DNA of 64,000 bases from Cristatella mucedo (GCA_009760855.2 WPIO01000080.1:739001-803000); one strand, 5' to 3'. Numbered from the stretch's first letter, positions 1-11,168 are shown. Numbers and translations are program-made. Notes: generated by a model from the sequence alone, not told the origin.

Positions 1-233
1 AAACAACTTTCGCGACATAATCGACCGCGAACAGTCAATCGAAGCGGCGAATCGTATCGTGTGTCCATCGAGCGCAAACGACGACCGCCAGACTTTAAAC
101 GACGAGTCAGCCGAGTAAGCATGGCGTCTAAGAGCCGCCGCCGCCGCCGCCGCCGCCGCCGCCTGGTCGACCCGCGAAGACCGAGGGCGCAGACGTGTCG
201 CGAGGTCGCGGCGCCGACGAAGGCAAGGCTCAC

Positions 234-455
234 CGTACACCCGCACAGCGGTGGAGATTCGGGCGACGGCGGCGTCGTCGCCGCCGTCGTGCGCGAGCTC
301 GCATCCGATCTCGCGTCCAAGCCACTGCTCCGACGCGGTAAAGTTCAGGTGCGCGCTTCCGCCTGCAGCGTCGTGCAGCGCCTGGTACTCCAGTCCCTGC
401 CCATCATCAGACCCGTAGCCGCTTCGGTTGGCCACGATCCAGCGAAGCTGGGCGG

Positions 456-509
<54 letters not shown>

Positions 510-605
510 TCAATCCATTGACCGTGCGGCACGCGATCTCGACCTGGCGCCCGACGTAGGCCTCGACGGTCGCGGGCGTCATTTCGAGCTGCGGAGCCGG
601 CAGTG
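234..605 (-). CDS. Ig-domain exon, gene 1 domain 4
   Basis: This is one complete phase-1/phase-1 exon of 124 codons encoding an Ig-like domain. The acceptor AG lies at 606-607 behind a TTCTTTTCTTTTC tract and the donor GTGAGC at 233-228. On the minus strand one reads a strand with P-x-T-V-E-A-Y, the first Ig Cys (IACR), the core Trp (LRWIV), an N-glycosylation-like NFT, the second Cys (GCELA) and a terminal VRVYG. It lacks the extra Cys pair seen in neighbouring exons and matches the exon at 40294 of gene 2, so I call it domain 4. A CGG run adds a long proline stretch between the first Cys and the Trp. The gene continues off the left edge; its transmembrane exon is not in the window. Confidence 0.8.
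456..509. repeat. (CGG)n in coding sequence
   Basis: About 17 CGG triplets lie in frame inside the Ig exon and encode a polyproline insertion on the minus strand. Further (CCG)n runs occur at 136-163 and (CCGC)n at about 738-768, outside the exon. Confidence 0.9.
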
Positions 606-1407
606 CTGATCGAAAAGAAAAGAAGCGATCGCCCAATGGCCGCGCGCGGCGTGTAGGGCGTCTTCGGAGTAGCGGCGGCAGCGGCCGGGGGAGGGGTGGC
701 GGCGCGGCGTGCGCAGCGGGTCGAGACTCAGCGTCCGCTTGTCCGCCCGCCCGCCCGCCCGCCCGCCCGAAATCGCTCATGCGGCGATGACCGGCGATCT
801 GCGTTCGATGATTGGCTGGGCTAGCGGGCCGAGCCGAACTCGGATTGTCGGCCCCCACCCCGTCCGTTCCGCTTAATCCCTAGTCGAGGTTACCATTCTG
901 AGGTAAGTGTGCCGCCTTTGCTAGCTTCGCTCGCGCTCGGAGGAAGCATCCTGTACGACAGCGAGCCCAGCATCCGGTAGGACTTCGAGCGCGGTAACCG
1001 TCGCACTCGCGTCTATGCTCCGAGCTATGGCGCTTCTAGCCGTCGCACTACTCGCTATTTTCGTAGCGTATTTTTCGTAGCCTATTTCGTAGCGTATTTT
1101 TCATAGCGTATTTCGTAGCGTATTTTTTGTAGTGTATTTTTCCTAGCGCATTTCGCAATCCTCGCTATTTTCGTAGCGTATTTTTCGTAGCGTATTTTTC
1201 GTAGCCGTGCAAAGCTTCAGACGCCTCGACTCTGCGTAGCTGATTAGTGGCGAGCGGCGAATGGTGCGTGCGACGGCAGCCAGCCAGTTCGCCCTAGACA
1301 TTGCAGACGAAGACGGACGATTTAGCTTGCAAATGGCGCCGGGGGCGGGTCGAGCGGCGCCGGCTGGCGGCGCGGCGCGCAGCGCCGCCAGACGGCGCCG
1401 CTCGTAC
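606..1407. other. Gene 1 intron with CGTAGCGTATTT repeats
   Basis: This is the GC-rich intron between two Ig exons. From about 1055 to 1205 it holds degenerate tandem copies of a 12-16 bp unit based on CGTAGCGTATTTTT. I see no coding exon here; the Arg-rich ORFs are repeat artefacts. Confidence 0.6.
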
Positions 1408-1725
1408 GCTCGCGGACGACGCGGATCGTGCGCGTCGGGCCGAGCCATCCGTAGCCCGGTGGATGGCAGGCCACTCGGGCGCCGTCCCAGTCGACCGAGG
1501 CGACAAACGCCAGCCGGCGCTTCGCGCTGGACGACGAGGCGCTGCCAGGAGGTGTGGCAGAAGGCGTGGCGTCCTCCTCGGCGTACGCGCAGCCGGCTTC
1601 GACGGCGCACCGGACGGTCCACCGGAGTCCTCCGACGGCGTAGCCTCGCGCCGAGCACGTCAAGGTAGCGTTGGCGTCCATGATGAATAGCCGCTTATCC
1701 GGCGCAATGCGCAGCGACGGGTAAT
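1408..1725 (-). CDS. Ig-domain exon, gene 1 domain 3
   Basis: This 106-codon, phase-1/phase-1 exon has acceptor AG at 1726-1727 and a weak donor GTACGA. The Ig hallmarks are LTCSA (first Cys), GGLRW (core Trp), FVASVDWDG and the second Cys in VACHP. After the Trp there is an extra Cys pair (VRC...GCAY), the mark of the type-1 domains in this cluster. Its closest relatives in the window are the exons at 41357 and 56639, which share the GGL/V-x-W signature, so it is the third domain of the receptor. Confidence 0.8.
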
Positions 1726-2210
1726 CTGTAAGTGACGTCGGAGTCACGTGCGCACGCTAGCTGTAACCGACCGTGCATCTCACAGCGTCCCTGATAGGAT
1801 CGGATAGTCACGTGATGCGCACGAAGGCGAGGCGAAAGTAGCAGCAGCAGCAGCAGCAGCAGAAATAGCAGCAACTAACGGACGCTTCGGAAGCAACGCG
1901 TGCACCGGAAGCATCGCGTGTACCGGAAGCACGGAGAGTTTCGGCACGAAACCTTATGCGAATGTCGCAATTGGCTCGCTGAGATCGAAATCAAGGAAGG
2001 AATTTTCAAGATTGGCTTTCGGTCGCGTAAACGCCGCCGTCGGCGTGCGACCGAGTGACGAATGTCAAGGTCGCTCGACCGCCCGCAAACGCTAAGCCGT
2101 GCTGGCTGCTCCGAGGCGGCCACGGTGTTCGCCGCCGCGGTGCGCTCCGCCGAGGAGAAGGAGGAGTAGGAGGAGTAGGAGTAGGAGGAGGAGGAGTAGG
2201 AGGAGCTCAC

Positions 2211-2567
2211 CGAAAAGGCGGACTGCGAGCGTCTGGCGAACTTCGGCAATCGGAGCGTCGTACGAGAAGCCGGCGGCGGCGGCGAAGTAGGCACACTCGA
2301 GCGTCCCTGCCCTGCGAGCCAGCTCTGACGCCAGGAAGGTGACGCGCGATGCACTCGCCGCGTCACCTTCGCCGTCGCTCTGTCCTCGCGCCATCTCTCC
2401 TCGGCGCGCTGCTCCGAGCTTCGCGACTGCGCTCTGCGTCCTTCCGCTCGCCGTCCAGAACAGGTCTGAGCCTCGCACGTGCCGGCTATCGGCGAGGCAT
2501 CGGACGACGGTCAAGCCATCGCGGTAAGCTTCGACGACCGACGGCTGAATTTCGAGGCGCGGCCGCT
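2211..2567 (-). CDS. Ig-domain exon, gene 1 domain 2
   Basis: A 119-codon, phase-1/phase-1 exon. The acceptor is CCGCAG at about 2568-2573 and the donor GTGAGC at 2210-2205. It reads LEIQPSVVEAY, first Cys in VVRCLAD, Trp in DLFWT, then VTFLAS and second Cys in LECAYF, ending AVRLFG. It is a type-2 domain without the extra Cys pair. A CTC-rich run follows the donor directly. The ORF that continues past the donor into poly-Leu is intronic. Confidence 0.78.
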
Positions 2568-2976
2568 CTGCGGCGCACCGGCGAATGCGAGGCTACCACG
2601 CGAATGCGAGGCTACCGCGCAGTTTCTCGGTCGAATGCGAGGCTGCTGCACGAAGGCGAGGCTGCCGCGCTGCCAGACGACGCTGCTGTGGCCAGAAGAC
2701 GTGGCTGGCTGCAGCCAGACCACGTTGCGAACGCCAGCAGATACTTAAATATTCAAAGCAGATACTAAATGGGGATATTCATTGCGGATACTAGCGAGAG
2801 CTGACGCCCGCTCGCTCGCTCGCCGCACGGTCGCAGTTGGCGCGCGAGCGACGAGCGGAAGCGGAAGCGCAACGAGCGGAAGCGGCGTGAATGATCGCCG
2901 CTCGCTTTGTGTCTGTCACCTCGCGAGCGGCCGGTGCCGTTCGTCTGGCCGTGATCGCGCGCTCGGCGATGCGTAC

Positions 2977-3261
2977 TTTCCACGAAAATCCGCATCGTGG
3001 CGTTCGGTGACGATTTGACGGCGCCGCCGCGGCTTGCGCGACACGTGACCGCGCTTCCGTTCCACAAGCTGGTCGCCGTGAACCGCAGCTGAGAGACGCC
3101 GCCACTGCCCACAGGAAGCACCTCGTAGGCGCAGCCGCCGGCTGAGCCGCATTGGAGTACCCACTGGAAGCTCGTGTAACCGGGTGCGCTGCAGTTCAGC
3201 AGCTGCACCGTGTCTTGCCACGCGACGTCGCTTCGACGGGTAATGTCGACGATTTCTGCAC
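2977..3261 (-). CDS. Ig-domain exon, gene 1 domain 1
   Basis: A 95-codon, phase-1/phase-1 exon with acceptor CAACTCAG (an alternative AG lies six bases further in) and donor GTACGC. It shows an unusual W before the first Cys (VAW...LLNCSA), core Trp in FQWVLQC, an extra Cys (GGCAY), FTATSLWNGS and the second Cys in VTCRAS. The W-x-x-(x)-x-Q-x-x-x-C arrangement is shared with the exons at 43613 and 62234, marking the membrane-distal domain. The next exon upstream is the signal-peptide exon at 4854. Confidence 0.8.
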
Positions 3262-3752
3262 CTGAGTTGACAAACGGAAACTGCTGTCGCTTCATCCTCA
3301 TCCGGGTAACCAGGAAACTAACGAGCCCGCTGGGTTCTGTTCAGGCTGGGCATATGGAGTTCTGTTTCGGTCGGGCTACCAAAAAATACCAATAAGCTGC
3401 CTCTGCAGCTTGTTATGAATATGACTGCAAGGCTAGTCAACAAATCCCAGAGGTTCAGTCACGCGTCTCCTGTCGGCTGAAATAGCGGCCACAACTTCCG
3501 GTTTATTTTTACTCTGACCTATAGGGCCCGCCATGGCTCGGCTCTTTCATACCCAACTGAACTGCTGCACTAGTTTCTGCCTCTTTGTGCCCTCTGGTCC
3601 TGTACGTACAATGAGTTAGTTATCTACTCCATTCGTTCGCCTAAAGACAGTTGGCGACTGAAGTTTTCACTATGCTGGTTCGAGGCGCTGCATAATGTAA
3701 ACTTAAAAATAATAGCCAATTCAGCAATTGCTGCAGAAGGTGGCACATGTTC

Positions 3753-3925
3753 GAACCGTGATGGCATACTAGGTAAGGCGGTTGCTATTCACGATCTCGT
3801 TCCCGAGGCTGAGGGTTCAAATCCTGCGGAGGATGATTCTTTATTACCACCCCCACGCGGCGGTGAGAGCCGTAAAGGCTCTTCTGTCGCTAAATAAAGG
3901 AGGCTGTTAAATCAGTACTTATTAT
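3753..3925 (+). mobile_element. tRNA-derived SINE
   Basis: The sequence has RNA polymerase III-type boxes: an A-box-like TGGCATACTAGG and a B-box GGTTCAAATCC. A non-tRNA body with GAGCCGTAAAGGCTC and an end GGCTGTTAAATCAG follow. The same unit recurs at 3955, 34684, 40775, 46972 and 59265. It sits in the intron between the signal exon and the first Ig exon of gene 1. Confidence 0.8.
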
Positions 3926-3954
3926 TTACTAAGTAAGTATTTATTTATAAGCGT

Positions 3955-4053
3955 TGACGGCTGTCACCACAAATTGCAGTGGGCAATAAATGATCGCCCA
4001 CTGCAGGACTCAGACCCACGACCTGGGTCGTTAAGAGCGAGCACCTTAATAGT
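3955..4053 (-). mobile_element. tRNA-derived SINE, truncated
   Basis: A minus-strand copy of the same SINE, recognised by the complement of the B-box (GACTCAGACCC) and the GCAGTGGGC body. It is cut by the LINE tail that starts at about 4050. Confidence 0.65.
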
Positions 4054-4700
4054 ATTAGTAGTAATAATGCAGTTGCGTAGCGCCCTCATAGGACTTAATC
4101 TCATTCTATGCAATTCACATATGCTGCAAAGGAAGCATGGTTGATCGTTTAGTGGTACCATGCAAGCACAACACTGTTAGAGGTGACATGCACAGGGTTA
4201 GCATGCAAATATGGTTAGTTTCATCAGGCACAAGTGTCAGCACGCATAAGCACACAAAGAAAGAATCACATGGACAAACTATATTTTGTGTTCAATAAAT
4301 GCTTTTTAAGCTTCTCTTTAAATGTCGTCAAGTGAGGGGATATAGGGAAGCCGCAGTCGGGCTAAGATCAATGTCGTGACGGCATTGGCTCTTGCCCACA
4401 AGGCCAAGGCCACGCGCCAGTCGGGCATCGGACCGAGGTGCGACCTGACTTGCACAATTCTTACGAAACGATTCTCGAGGTCTTTTTCTGCCGACTATAG
4501 CAGATCACTTTCTGCCGCTTTCCAGCGCTGCTACTTTCCATGCGAATCCTAATCGCTTCCATAAATACAATGACCTAGCACAGGAAGTATGCCAATTGGT
4601 TAGTGAGATTGCATGCGCAGAGTGCCAGCAAGCATAAGCGAGTAGTAAAGGACAACTGACACGAGCAAAACGCTGCGTAATGATGCTAAATGAACACGTA
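4050..4700 (-). mobile_element. CR1/L2-like LINE 3' fragments
   Basis: From about 4050 to 4360 lies a diverged minus-strand LINE 3' end: an AAT-rich tail, the GCGCCCTCA...AGGACTTAATCTC hairpin region, and a 3' UTR with GCATGC-rich words. A still older fragment with AGTGCCAGCAAGCATAAGC lies at about 4560-4690. No intact coding sequence remains. Confidence 0.6.
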
Positions 4701-4853
4701 AATGCTGCGAGGATTGTGTGGCTTTCGGCTTCACTCGCGTGTCGATGGACTACGCCGCGACGCTGCCGCAACGCTCGCGTACCATGGCGGCGGTGCGGCG
4801 TCGCGGCGTCGAGATGTCGTTAGCGGGCGCACGCGCTCAATGAAAAAGCTCAC

Positions 4854-4971
4854 CGCTCGGGCCAACGACGACGACGACGGCGGTGGCGAGGACGAGTAGG
4901 CGTGCCGCGGCCAAAGTCCCCGACGGAAGCGGATTCCCCGCCGCCGCCGTCGCCGCCTGGGGACTCTTCAT
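4854..4971 (-). CDS. Signal-peptide exon, gene 1
   Basis: This is the first coding exon of gene 1. ATG at 4971 opens 39 codons with a hydrophobic core LLVLATAVVVVVG, and the exon ends in phase 1 at the donor GTGAGC (4853-4848). It fits a cleavable signal peptide or leader for the Ig exons that follow to the left. The region upstream is CpG-rich and contains a (GGC)n tract, as expected of a promoter/5' UTR. There is no in-frame stop just upstream, so an earlier ATG is possible. Confidence 0.65.
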
Positions 4972-5035
4972 CGGACGCCGACGCGCTCGCGCGCCGCGGC
5001 GGCGTGCGACGAGAGCGCGCGGCGGCGGTGGCGGC

Positions 5036-5067
<32 letters not shown>

Positions 5068-5400
5068 AGGCCTAGACGATGCCGCCGCCACCGTGAGTCT
5101 CGCACGCTGAGGGCGGCGCCGGCCGCGGCTAGCAATCCGTCCGTAGTCACCGCGGCAGCTGCCAGTAAAGCGCCGCGTGAGGGCGCTCTCGATCGGTGGT
5201 CGGCTCGTCGAGGGAGAATTTTTCGGGCGGCGACTCGCGAGCTGGCGCTCACTTTCGCGCCATCGTGAGCGAGAATAATGGCGCAGCGCGGTGCCAGACA
5301 ATGGCCGCCTCGCGGAATTCCGGCGGCAGCGGCGGACGTCCGCAGCAAGTCTGCCTCGAAGCTCGCGCGGAGCGCTCTGAAGCGGTGGCGTTAGCCACAT
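4972..5400 (-). promoter_or_regulatory. CpG-rich promoter/5' UTR of gene 1
   Basis: A GC- and CpG-dense block just upstream of the signal-peptide ATG, including about 16 GGC triplets at 5020-5068. The promoter role is inferred from position and composition only; I see no TATA box. Confidence 0.4.
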
Positions 5401-5424
5401 CCAACGTCTATACCACAGTGGAAT

Positions 5425-5545
5425 GCGCTGGGTGGGCACCAGCGCTACCGGAAGCGCTGGGTGGGCGCCAGCGCTACCGGAAGCGCTGGGTGAACGCCAG
5501 TGCTACCGGAAGCGCTGGATGGGCGCCAGTGCTACCGGAAGCTCT
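5425..5545. repeat. 30-bp minisatellite
   Basis: Four imperfect copies of a unit containing GCGCTGGGTGGGCGCCAG followed by CGCTACCGGAA. Confidence 0.85.
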
Positions 5546-5561
5546 GGGTGGGGGGCCAGTG

Positions 5562-6020
5562 ATGTTAATAATAATAATAATAATAATAATAATGCACTTG
5601 ATATAGCGCCCTCAGATAACTCAATCTCTTTCTAGGCGCTTTACATTTGCTGCAAAGGGAAATGCAATTGAATGGTGAGTAATATCAGGCTTGATAAACA
5701 TGAATTAACATGGTTAGTGGTGACATGCACAGGGTCAGCATGCAAGTGTGGTTAGTGGCAGCATGCACAGTGTCAGCGCGCATAAGCACATGAAGGACGA
5801 ATCACAGGGACCCACTAAGTGCTGTCCTATATAGGTGTGCTTTCAAGTTCTTTTTGAATGTTGTCAAGTCAGGGGATGTTCTGACGCAAGTCGGGAGGGA
5901 GTTCCAGGCTTTGAGAGCACACGAAATAAATGTACGGTCTCCAAAGGATTTGAGGTTTGTACGAGGTATTGCAAGTGTTGTGAGAGTGTGCGTGCAGCAA
6001 ACGAATTGGAGCGCTCGGAA
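5562..6020 (-). mobile_element. CR1/L2-like LINE, 5'-truncated
   Basis: A (TAA)n tail at 5567-5593 is followed by the conserved 3' hairpin, 3' UTR and the last codons of the reverse-transcriptase ORF (5802-6038 minus, with [18 protein letters not shown]). The C-terminus matches that of the larger copy at 13104. It lies just outside the left end of the Polinton. Confidence 0.85.
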
Positions 6021-6168
6021 CACAACCGAACTAGACAACGTTTAATCAACGACTCTTCTCTCCTGACGTTAATGCTAATGGAACTTCCTGTCGTCTGTGC
6101 CCAGAAAAGCTGCTCTCCGATTGGTCAGCACCGTTGCTAGCGCCAGCAGCAGGATCGCTGCGCCTAGC

Positions 6169-6317
6169 AGTATGTGATTTGTCCCTTGTGCAGCCTCATC
6201 CTCAAATCGAGCATTTTTTCACTCGATCTCTCTTTTAGCTCGATCTCGTTTCAAAATGCTCTCTTTGAGTGTGTCTAAAAAATGGAAAAATCCCAGACTA
6301 CTCAACAAATTTTACTT
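6169..6317 (+). repeat. Left terminal inverted repeat of Polinton
   Basis: It runs from AGTATG to CAAATTTTACTT and matches the complement of 32543-32693 with few mismatches. An internal GAGCATTTTTTCACTC palindrome-like core is present in both repeats. Confidence 0.93.
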
Positions 6318-6376
6318 AAACTTTATACTATAGTAAATATTATTTAATTTAAATAAATTTTATTTCCTGAATATAG

Positions 6377-6747
6377 ATGTCCGAAAAAAATGAATTTTCA
6401 CGGCGCGAGGGTGAATCGTTTAATGAACATGCAAAAAGGTTAGTATCTTCTTATGAATTAAAGTTTGGTGTTAAACCTTCTTTTAACAAGAAGTATCGTA
6501 ATTCTTAACGCATAGTTCATTATCCAGTTTCTGAAAATGATATAAAATCATTAATTGAAATATATTATCTCATAAAGTAATAACTCCTAAAAAGAGAAAA
6601 GAAGATAGTTTCTTTAGTGAAACAAAACGTCTTCGTAAGATTGAAACCAGTGGTTGGTTTTTAGGAAGGAAAACTGCTAATGATAATGAGATTGATTATG
6701 AATATGAAGGTTTTAAATTAGAAGATTTAGATATTAATTTGATTTAG
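6377..6747 (+). pseudogene. Unknown Polinton protein, frameshifted
   Basis: ATG at 6377 directly follows AATATAG. About 43 codons run to a TAA at about 6506, the frame then continues to a frameshift near 6570 and ends at 6747. The protein is charged, with a basic centre (PKKRKEDSF) and an acidic end. I do not recognise a family; it could be an N-terminal extension or leader ORF of the polymerase that follows. Confidence 0.5.
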
Positions 6748-6814
6748 AGAGAATTGTACTCCAGGGTTAATAGATGTTATAAATAGTGTTTCTTCTAGCA
6801 TAAATAATGTAAAG

Positions 6815-9800
6815 ATGAGTCTTGTTATTCACATTAAATTAGAGAATGCAAAGAATAAAACTATTTTTGCTGTATGGAATGGTTCTTCACCAGCAATTTT
6901 GAATAGGGCTTCTCATTTCAAATCAATTATTGGAAAGCATTTCGGTGTAATAAATAAGACTCTTGATGATTGGAATGAGGGTGGTTTTTCTTGTAGAGTT
7001 GTAAGAATTGTTAGTGCTTATGCAAAGTTTACAAGATATACTTCTCAAATTTGTGGTTCTTATATTCCTCTCCCTGAAAAATTAAGAAATAAGAGGTGCA
7101 TAATTAACTTGAAGAATACTGACGACAATTATTTCGCATTATGGTGTGTTTTAAGAGCATTGCATCCAACTATTAATCATAAAGAAGCAACTCATAAATT
7201 AAGAGTTATATTACATGTATGAAGTACTCAGATATATTACATTTAATAAAACCACTATTTACAACAAGTGATGACGATGATCCAAGGAGTCAATTTAGTA
7301 TTAATAACAGCGTTCCAATTAGAGTTGAGGATATTCAAAAACTTCCTAAACTATTTAATATTACCATAGATGTTTGTGAATATACTCATTCTTTATTTCA
7401 TTAATTGTTAACTCTGAGGAAAGTGAGATTCATGTAGATTTTATTTTATATAGTGATCAAGGTAAATTATTACAAACTTTAATTCTTTATGAAGGACTAG
7501 TAAAGATGTTGGAAGGACTAGATTATTTTGTAAGAGATGTCTTTCAAGGTTTTATGAACAAGAAAACTTAGATGCTCATATTACTGATTGTAAGTCAGAA
7601 CAATGTGGAACATCTAAAGTGAAGATGCCACATGCAAATAGGAATAAAGATGGAACAGGCGATCTAGTTATGTTTAGAGATTTTAATAAAATGATTAAGT
7701 CACCATTTGTTGCATATGCTGACTTTGAATGTTTGCTAGGTTCAATTGATAATCCAGAAGAAGCAATAAAAGGATCATTTAATCAACACAAACCTTGCTC
7801 TGGTGCTTATGTAATTTTAAATCATGAGGGTAAAATCGTATCACAATATACTCAATAACTATAACTTTTGGAATTGATTGTGTTGATAAATTCATTATCT
7901 CATTAAAGGAAGATTTCAAAAAGAATAAAGAGCTTAAGAATGTAAAATATATGATAAATCATCGATGACAGAAGAAGGAAAAAAAAATATGATAACGCAG
8001 ATGTTTGTTGGATATGTGGTAAACTCTTCGATAAAAGTGAAAAGGTTTTGGATCACTTTGTCATTTAACTGGCAAATACAGATGAGCAGCTCAAGGTCCA
8101 TGTAACTCAAAATTAAAGATATCAATAAATTCACTTAAGCTTCCTGTCTATATTCATTATCTTAGAGGATATGATTCTCATTTGATTGTTAGTGCACTCA
8201 ATTGCGATGAAGATAAAAAACAAGTAATTTCCAACAATAAAGAAAGATTTTTAACTATAGACTTCGGTGATATATGCTTCAGAGATTCTTATCAATTATT
8301 GCAAAGTTCTCTACCTAATCTAATATAGAACTTATCAAAGGCTGAGGATAAATTTGCCGCAATAAGACAACAATTTAATGAGTTTGAAGGAAAACAATAT
8401 GATGATAAAAAGATTGCATTACTTACTAGAAAGAGTGTTTATCCATATGAGTACATGGATTCTTTTGCAAGATTTCAAGAAACAAGTTTACCTCCAATTG
8501 AAAGGTTTTACTCTAGTCTTAGTGGAGATATTTCAAAAGAAGATTACGAATATGCAGAAAAAGTATGGAATGCATTTGAAATAAAGAATCTAAAAGACTA
8601 TCATGACATATATATCTAAAGATTGATGTTTTAGGTTTGGCAGATGTTTTTGAGAGGTTTCGTGATCTAATAATTAAAAATTATGAAATAGATCCTGCAC
8701 AGTTTTTAAAAACACCGCAGTTAACTTGGACTGCAGGTTTAAAGCAGACAGGTGTTGTTCTTGAATTACTAGCTGATCCAGATACGTATTTATTCTTTGG
8801 AAAAGGAATACGTGGTGGAATGACCCAAGTTTCTAAGTGATATGCTAAAGCAAACAATCCAAGGTGTATTGATTTTGATCCTAAGAAATTAACTTAATAT
8901 CTTTTATACTTAGATGCAACTAATCTTTATGGACGGGCAATGAAACAGAATTGACCAACTGGTGGTTTTAATTTCTTAACAAAACAAAAAGTAAAATTCT
9001 GGAATGAGAATAAAGATAACAAGAAATTTAAAAAAACATCAAACAAAGGTTATGTTCTTGAAGTTGATATGCATTGTCCTAAAGAAAAACATGATTATTT
9101 CTCTGATTATACTTTACTTCCAGAGAACAAACGAGTAGCAAAAATACTCAAGTTATCAAATGGGATTTAATAGAGGTAGTGATCCAGTAGAAAAACTAGT
9201 ACTAGATTTAGGACCACAAGAAAAATATGTTATTCATTATCTTAATCTTAAGAATTGTATTGAGCTAGGCACTGAGTTAACAAAAAATACATAGAGTATT
9301 AGAGTTTGATCAGTTTTATTAGTTTGAAGAATATATTGATAACAATACTAAGCTTAGGAATAATGCAAAGAATGATTTCGAAAAGGACTTCTTTAAGTTA
9401 TTAAATAATGCATTCCTTGGTAAGACAATAGAAAATGTTCGTGGGAGGAAAAAGGTTGAATTGTTAAATGGAGAATTGAGTGATGATTTAGTTAGAATGA
9501 ATAAGATTGATCGAAGTCCAAGGTTTGTTGATAGGAAGATATTATCTAATAACATTGTTTGTATAGAAAGTAATAAGTAAACAGCAACACTTAATAAACC
9601 TATTTATGTTGGATTCTGCATTCTTGATTTTTCAAAGATGTTGATGCAAAGATTCTATTATCTAACGATGAAGAAAAGATATGACTCAAAAATAAATTTG
9701 TTATATACTGAAACTGATTCACTTGTTATGGAGGTTTTTACAGAGGATGTTTATAAAGACTTTATTGATATTAATATCCAGAAACGTTAGATCTAAATAC

Positions 9801-10392
9801 TTTTCTCGATGATTATCCATTTTGGAAAGATGATAAAGCAAAAAGTATTATAAAAAGTAATAACAAGATCGTTGGGAAGTTTAAAGATGAGATAACAGAT
9901 AAAATTAAAGCAGCAATATTAAATGGATGTGTTTTCTTAAGACCAAAGCTTTATTCTTATATTGTTTGTCTTGATGATATTAAAGTTGATAAGGAAGGAA
10001 AATAAATAAGAAGCAGTAGGATTGTATGTGAAATGAATGAAAGACATACCAAAGAAGGGAAGCAGATAGGACAATCTAAAAAAGCAAAGGGAGTAAATAA
10101 AACTGTAGTTAATAGGAGTTTAAAACATTCAGATTTTAAGTAATGTCTTAGCACTAAAGTAGATAAGTCTTGTGAACGATCATTGATTAGAAGTGAAAAA
10201 CATATAATGTATACTGTGAGACAGAATAAAGTTGCACTATCAGCATTCGAATCAAAACGTTATTTCCTAGATTGTGGTTGCTGTAGTTACGCATTCGGTC
10301 ATTACAAGATTTCAGAAGCATTAACCAATGGTACAAACCCAGGCCACTGTAAAACTTGCAATATTAGTATAGATGCCAAAAAGAAAGATTGA
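6815..10392 (+). pseudogene. polB: Protein-primed DNA polymerase B (Polinton PolB), degenerate
   Basis: The family copies the element's genome from a protein primer. Visible in order are: the N-terminal region (LWCVLRALHP), a Cys/His cluster (CKRCLSRF...HITDC), exonuclease motif YADFECLL near 7710, LTGKYR and a CNSKLK block near 8070-8110, LADVFERF near 8640, the polymerase motif YLDATNLYG near 8905, KNDFEKDFF near 9370, and motif C near 9705. At motif C the first acidic residue is Glu (TETDS) instead of the usual Asp. At least a dozen stops and frameshifts break it, for example near 7220, 7530, 7857, 8083, 8838, 8953, 9577, 10003 and 10141. It cannot encode a working enzyme. Confidence 0.92.
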
Positions 10393-10524
10393 AAACACTA
10401 AACCGTCACCAGTAAAGAGAGTAAGATTTTCAGATAAATCAAAAAAGAAAGATGATAAAAACTAGTTGATATAAAGGAAGAAGTAGAACTATACGAGTCA
10501 ATGGAGAAATTAAATATAAATTAA
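10373..10524 (+). pseudogene. Small basic protein with RVxF-like motif
   Basis: It overlaps the end of polB in another frame. ATG at 10373 opens a Lys/Arg-rich stretch with PKRK (nuclear-signal-like) and KRVRFSDK, then a frameshift near 10464 leads into an acidic end (IKEEVELYESMEKL). KRVRF fits the consensus docking motif for protein phosphatase 1, which is a motif match only. No family recognised. Confidence 0.45.
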
Positions 10525-10548
10525 CATAATTATTTTTACTATTGTAGG

Positions 10549-10829
10549 ATGGATCCCAAAGAAAATCGATATTACCAGTTCTGATAGTGAGTCAGAGTAT
10601 TTAGAGGATTCAATCGATGACCCTGATTATCCAATGGAAACAGAATCTGAATCAGAGTCTTACGAGTCTGAAGCTTCATCTTACATTGATAGTGAATCAG
10701 AATGTGAGGTAGATCTAGAAGAATTTTCTATCTGGTAAACAATACGAAGATCTCACTGATGAGGAAGTAAAAGCATATGAAGAGTATCTTGAATCATAGG
10801 TAGATAGCTCTGATCCCGAAGAGATTTAA
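10549..10829 (+). pseudogene. Acidic Ser/Glu-rich protein, frameshifted
   Basis: ATG at 10549 follows TATTGTAGG. A one-base shift just after the start gives a long run of SDSESE and ESESESYESE type sequence. A second shift lies near 10735 and an in-frame TAG near 10798. The encoded protein is strongly acidic and likely disordered. Function unknown. Confidence 0.5.
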
Positions 10830-10856
10830 TTTCAATTAAATAAAATTATCTTTTCA

Positions 10857-10866
10857 TATATAGAAA
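10857..10866 (+). promoter_or_regulatory. TATATAGAAA start motif
   Basis: The exact decamer ends one base before the ATG at 10867. Confidence 0.65.
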
Positions 10867-11142
10867 ATGGATGTCTTAAGAATTTTAAGTTGTGAACAAT
10901 CTAGAGAAATGGCAATGAAAATCTGTCTTCAAAGACTTGAAGGTCAAGATCAATGTCTAGTTAAACATTCACAAGACAAATTCGTTCCAGAAATTGATAG
11001 TTCTTATATTACTATTCTTATAGATATATGTGATACATGTGATAAACTAATGGAGAGTCGTAGTAAGATAGATGAGATAATCGAAGAAACAGATAAAAAA
11101 TCAAAAGCACCAAAAACAAAACTAGGAGTAATGATTAATTAA
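10867..11142 (+). CDS. Small tandem paralogue 1, unknown function
   Basis: An intact 91-codon ORF starting directly after TATATAGAAA. It begins MDVLRILSCEQ and has a core ILIDICDTCDKLMES. The same scaffold (MD-x-x-RIL, then L-x-x-(I/V)C-x-x-x-D-x-M-E) recurs in the next two ORFs, so the three arose by tandem duplication. No known domain is recognised. Confidence 0.7.
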   Translation: MDVLRILSCEQSREMAMKICLQRLEGQDQCLVKHSQDKFVPEIDSSYITILIDICDTCDKLMESRSKIDEIIEETDKKSKAPKTKLGVMIN

Positions 11143-11168
11143 TTACATAATTAATAATTCTGTAACCT

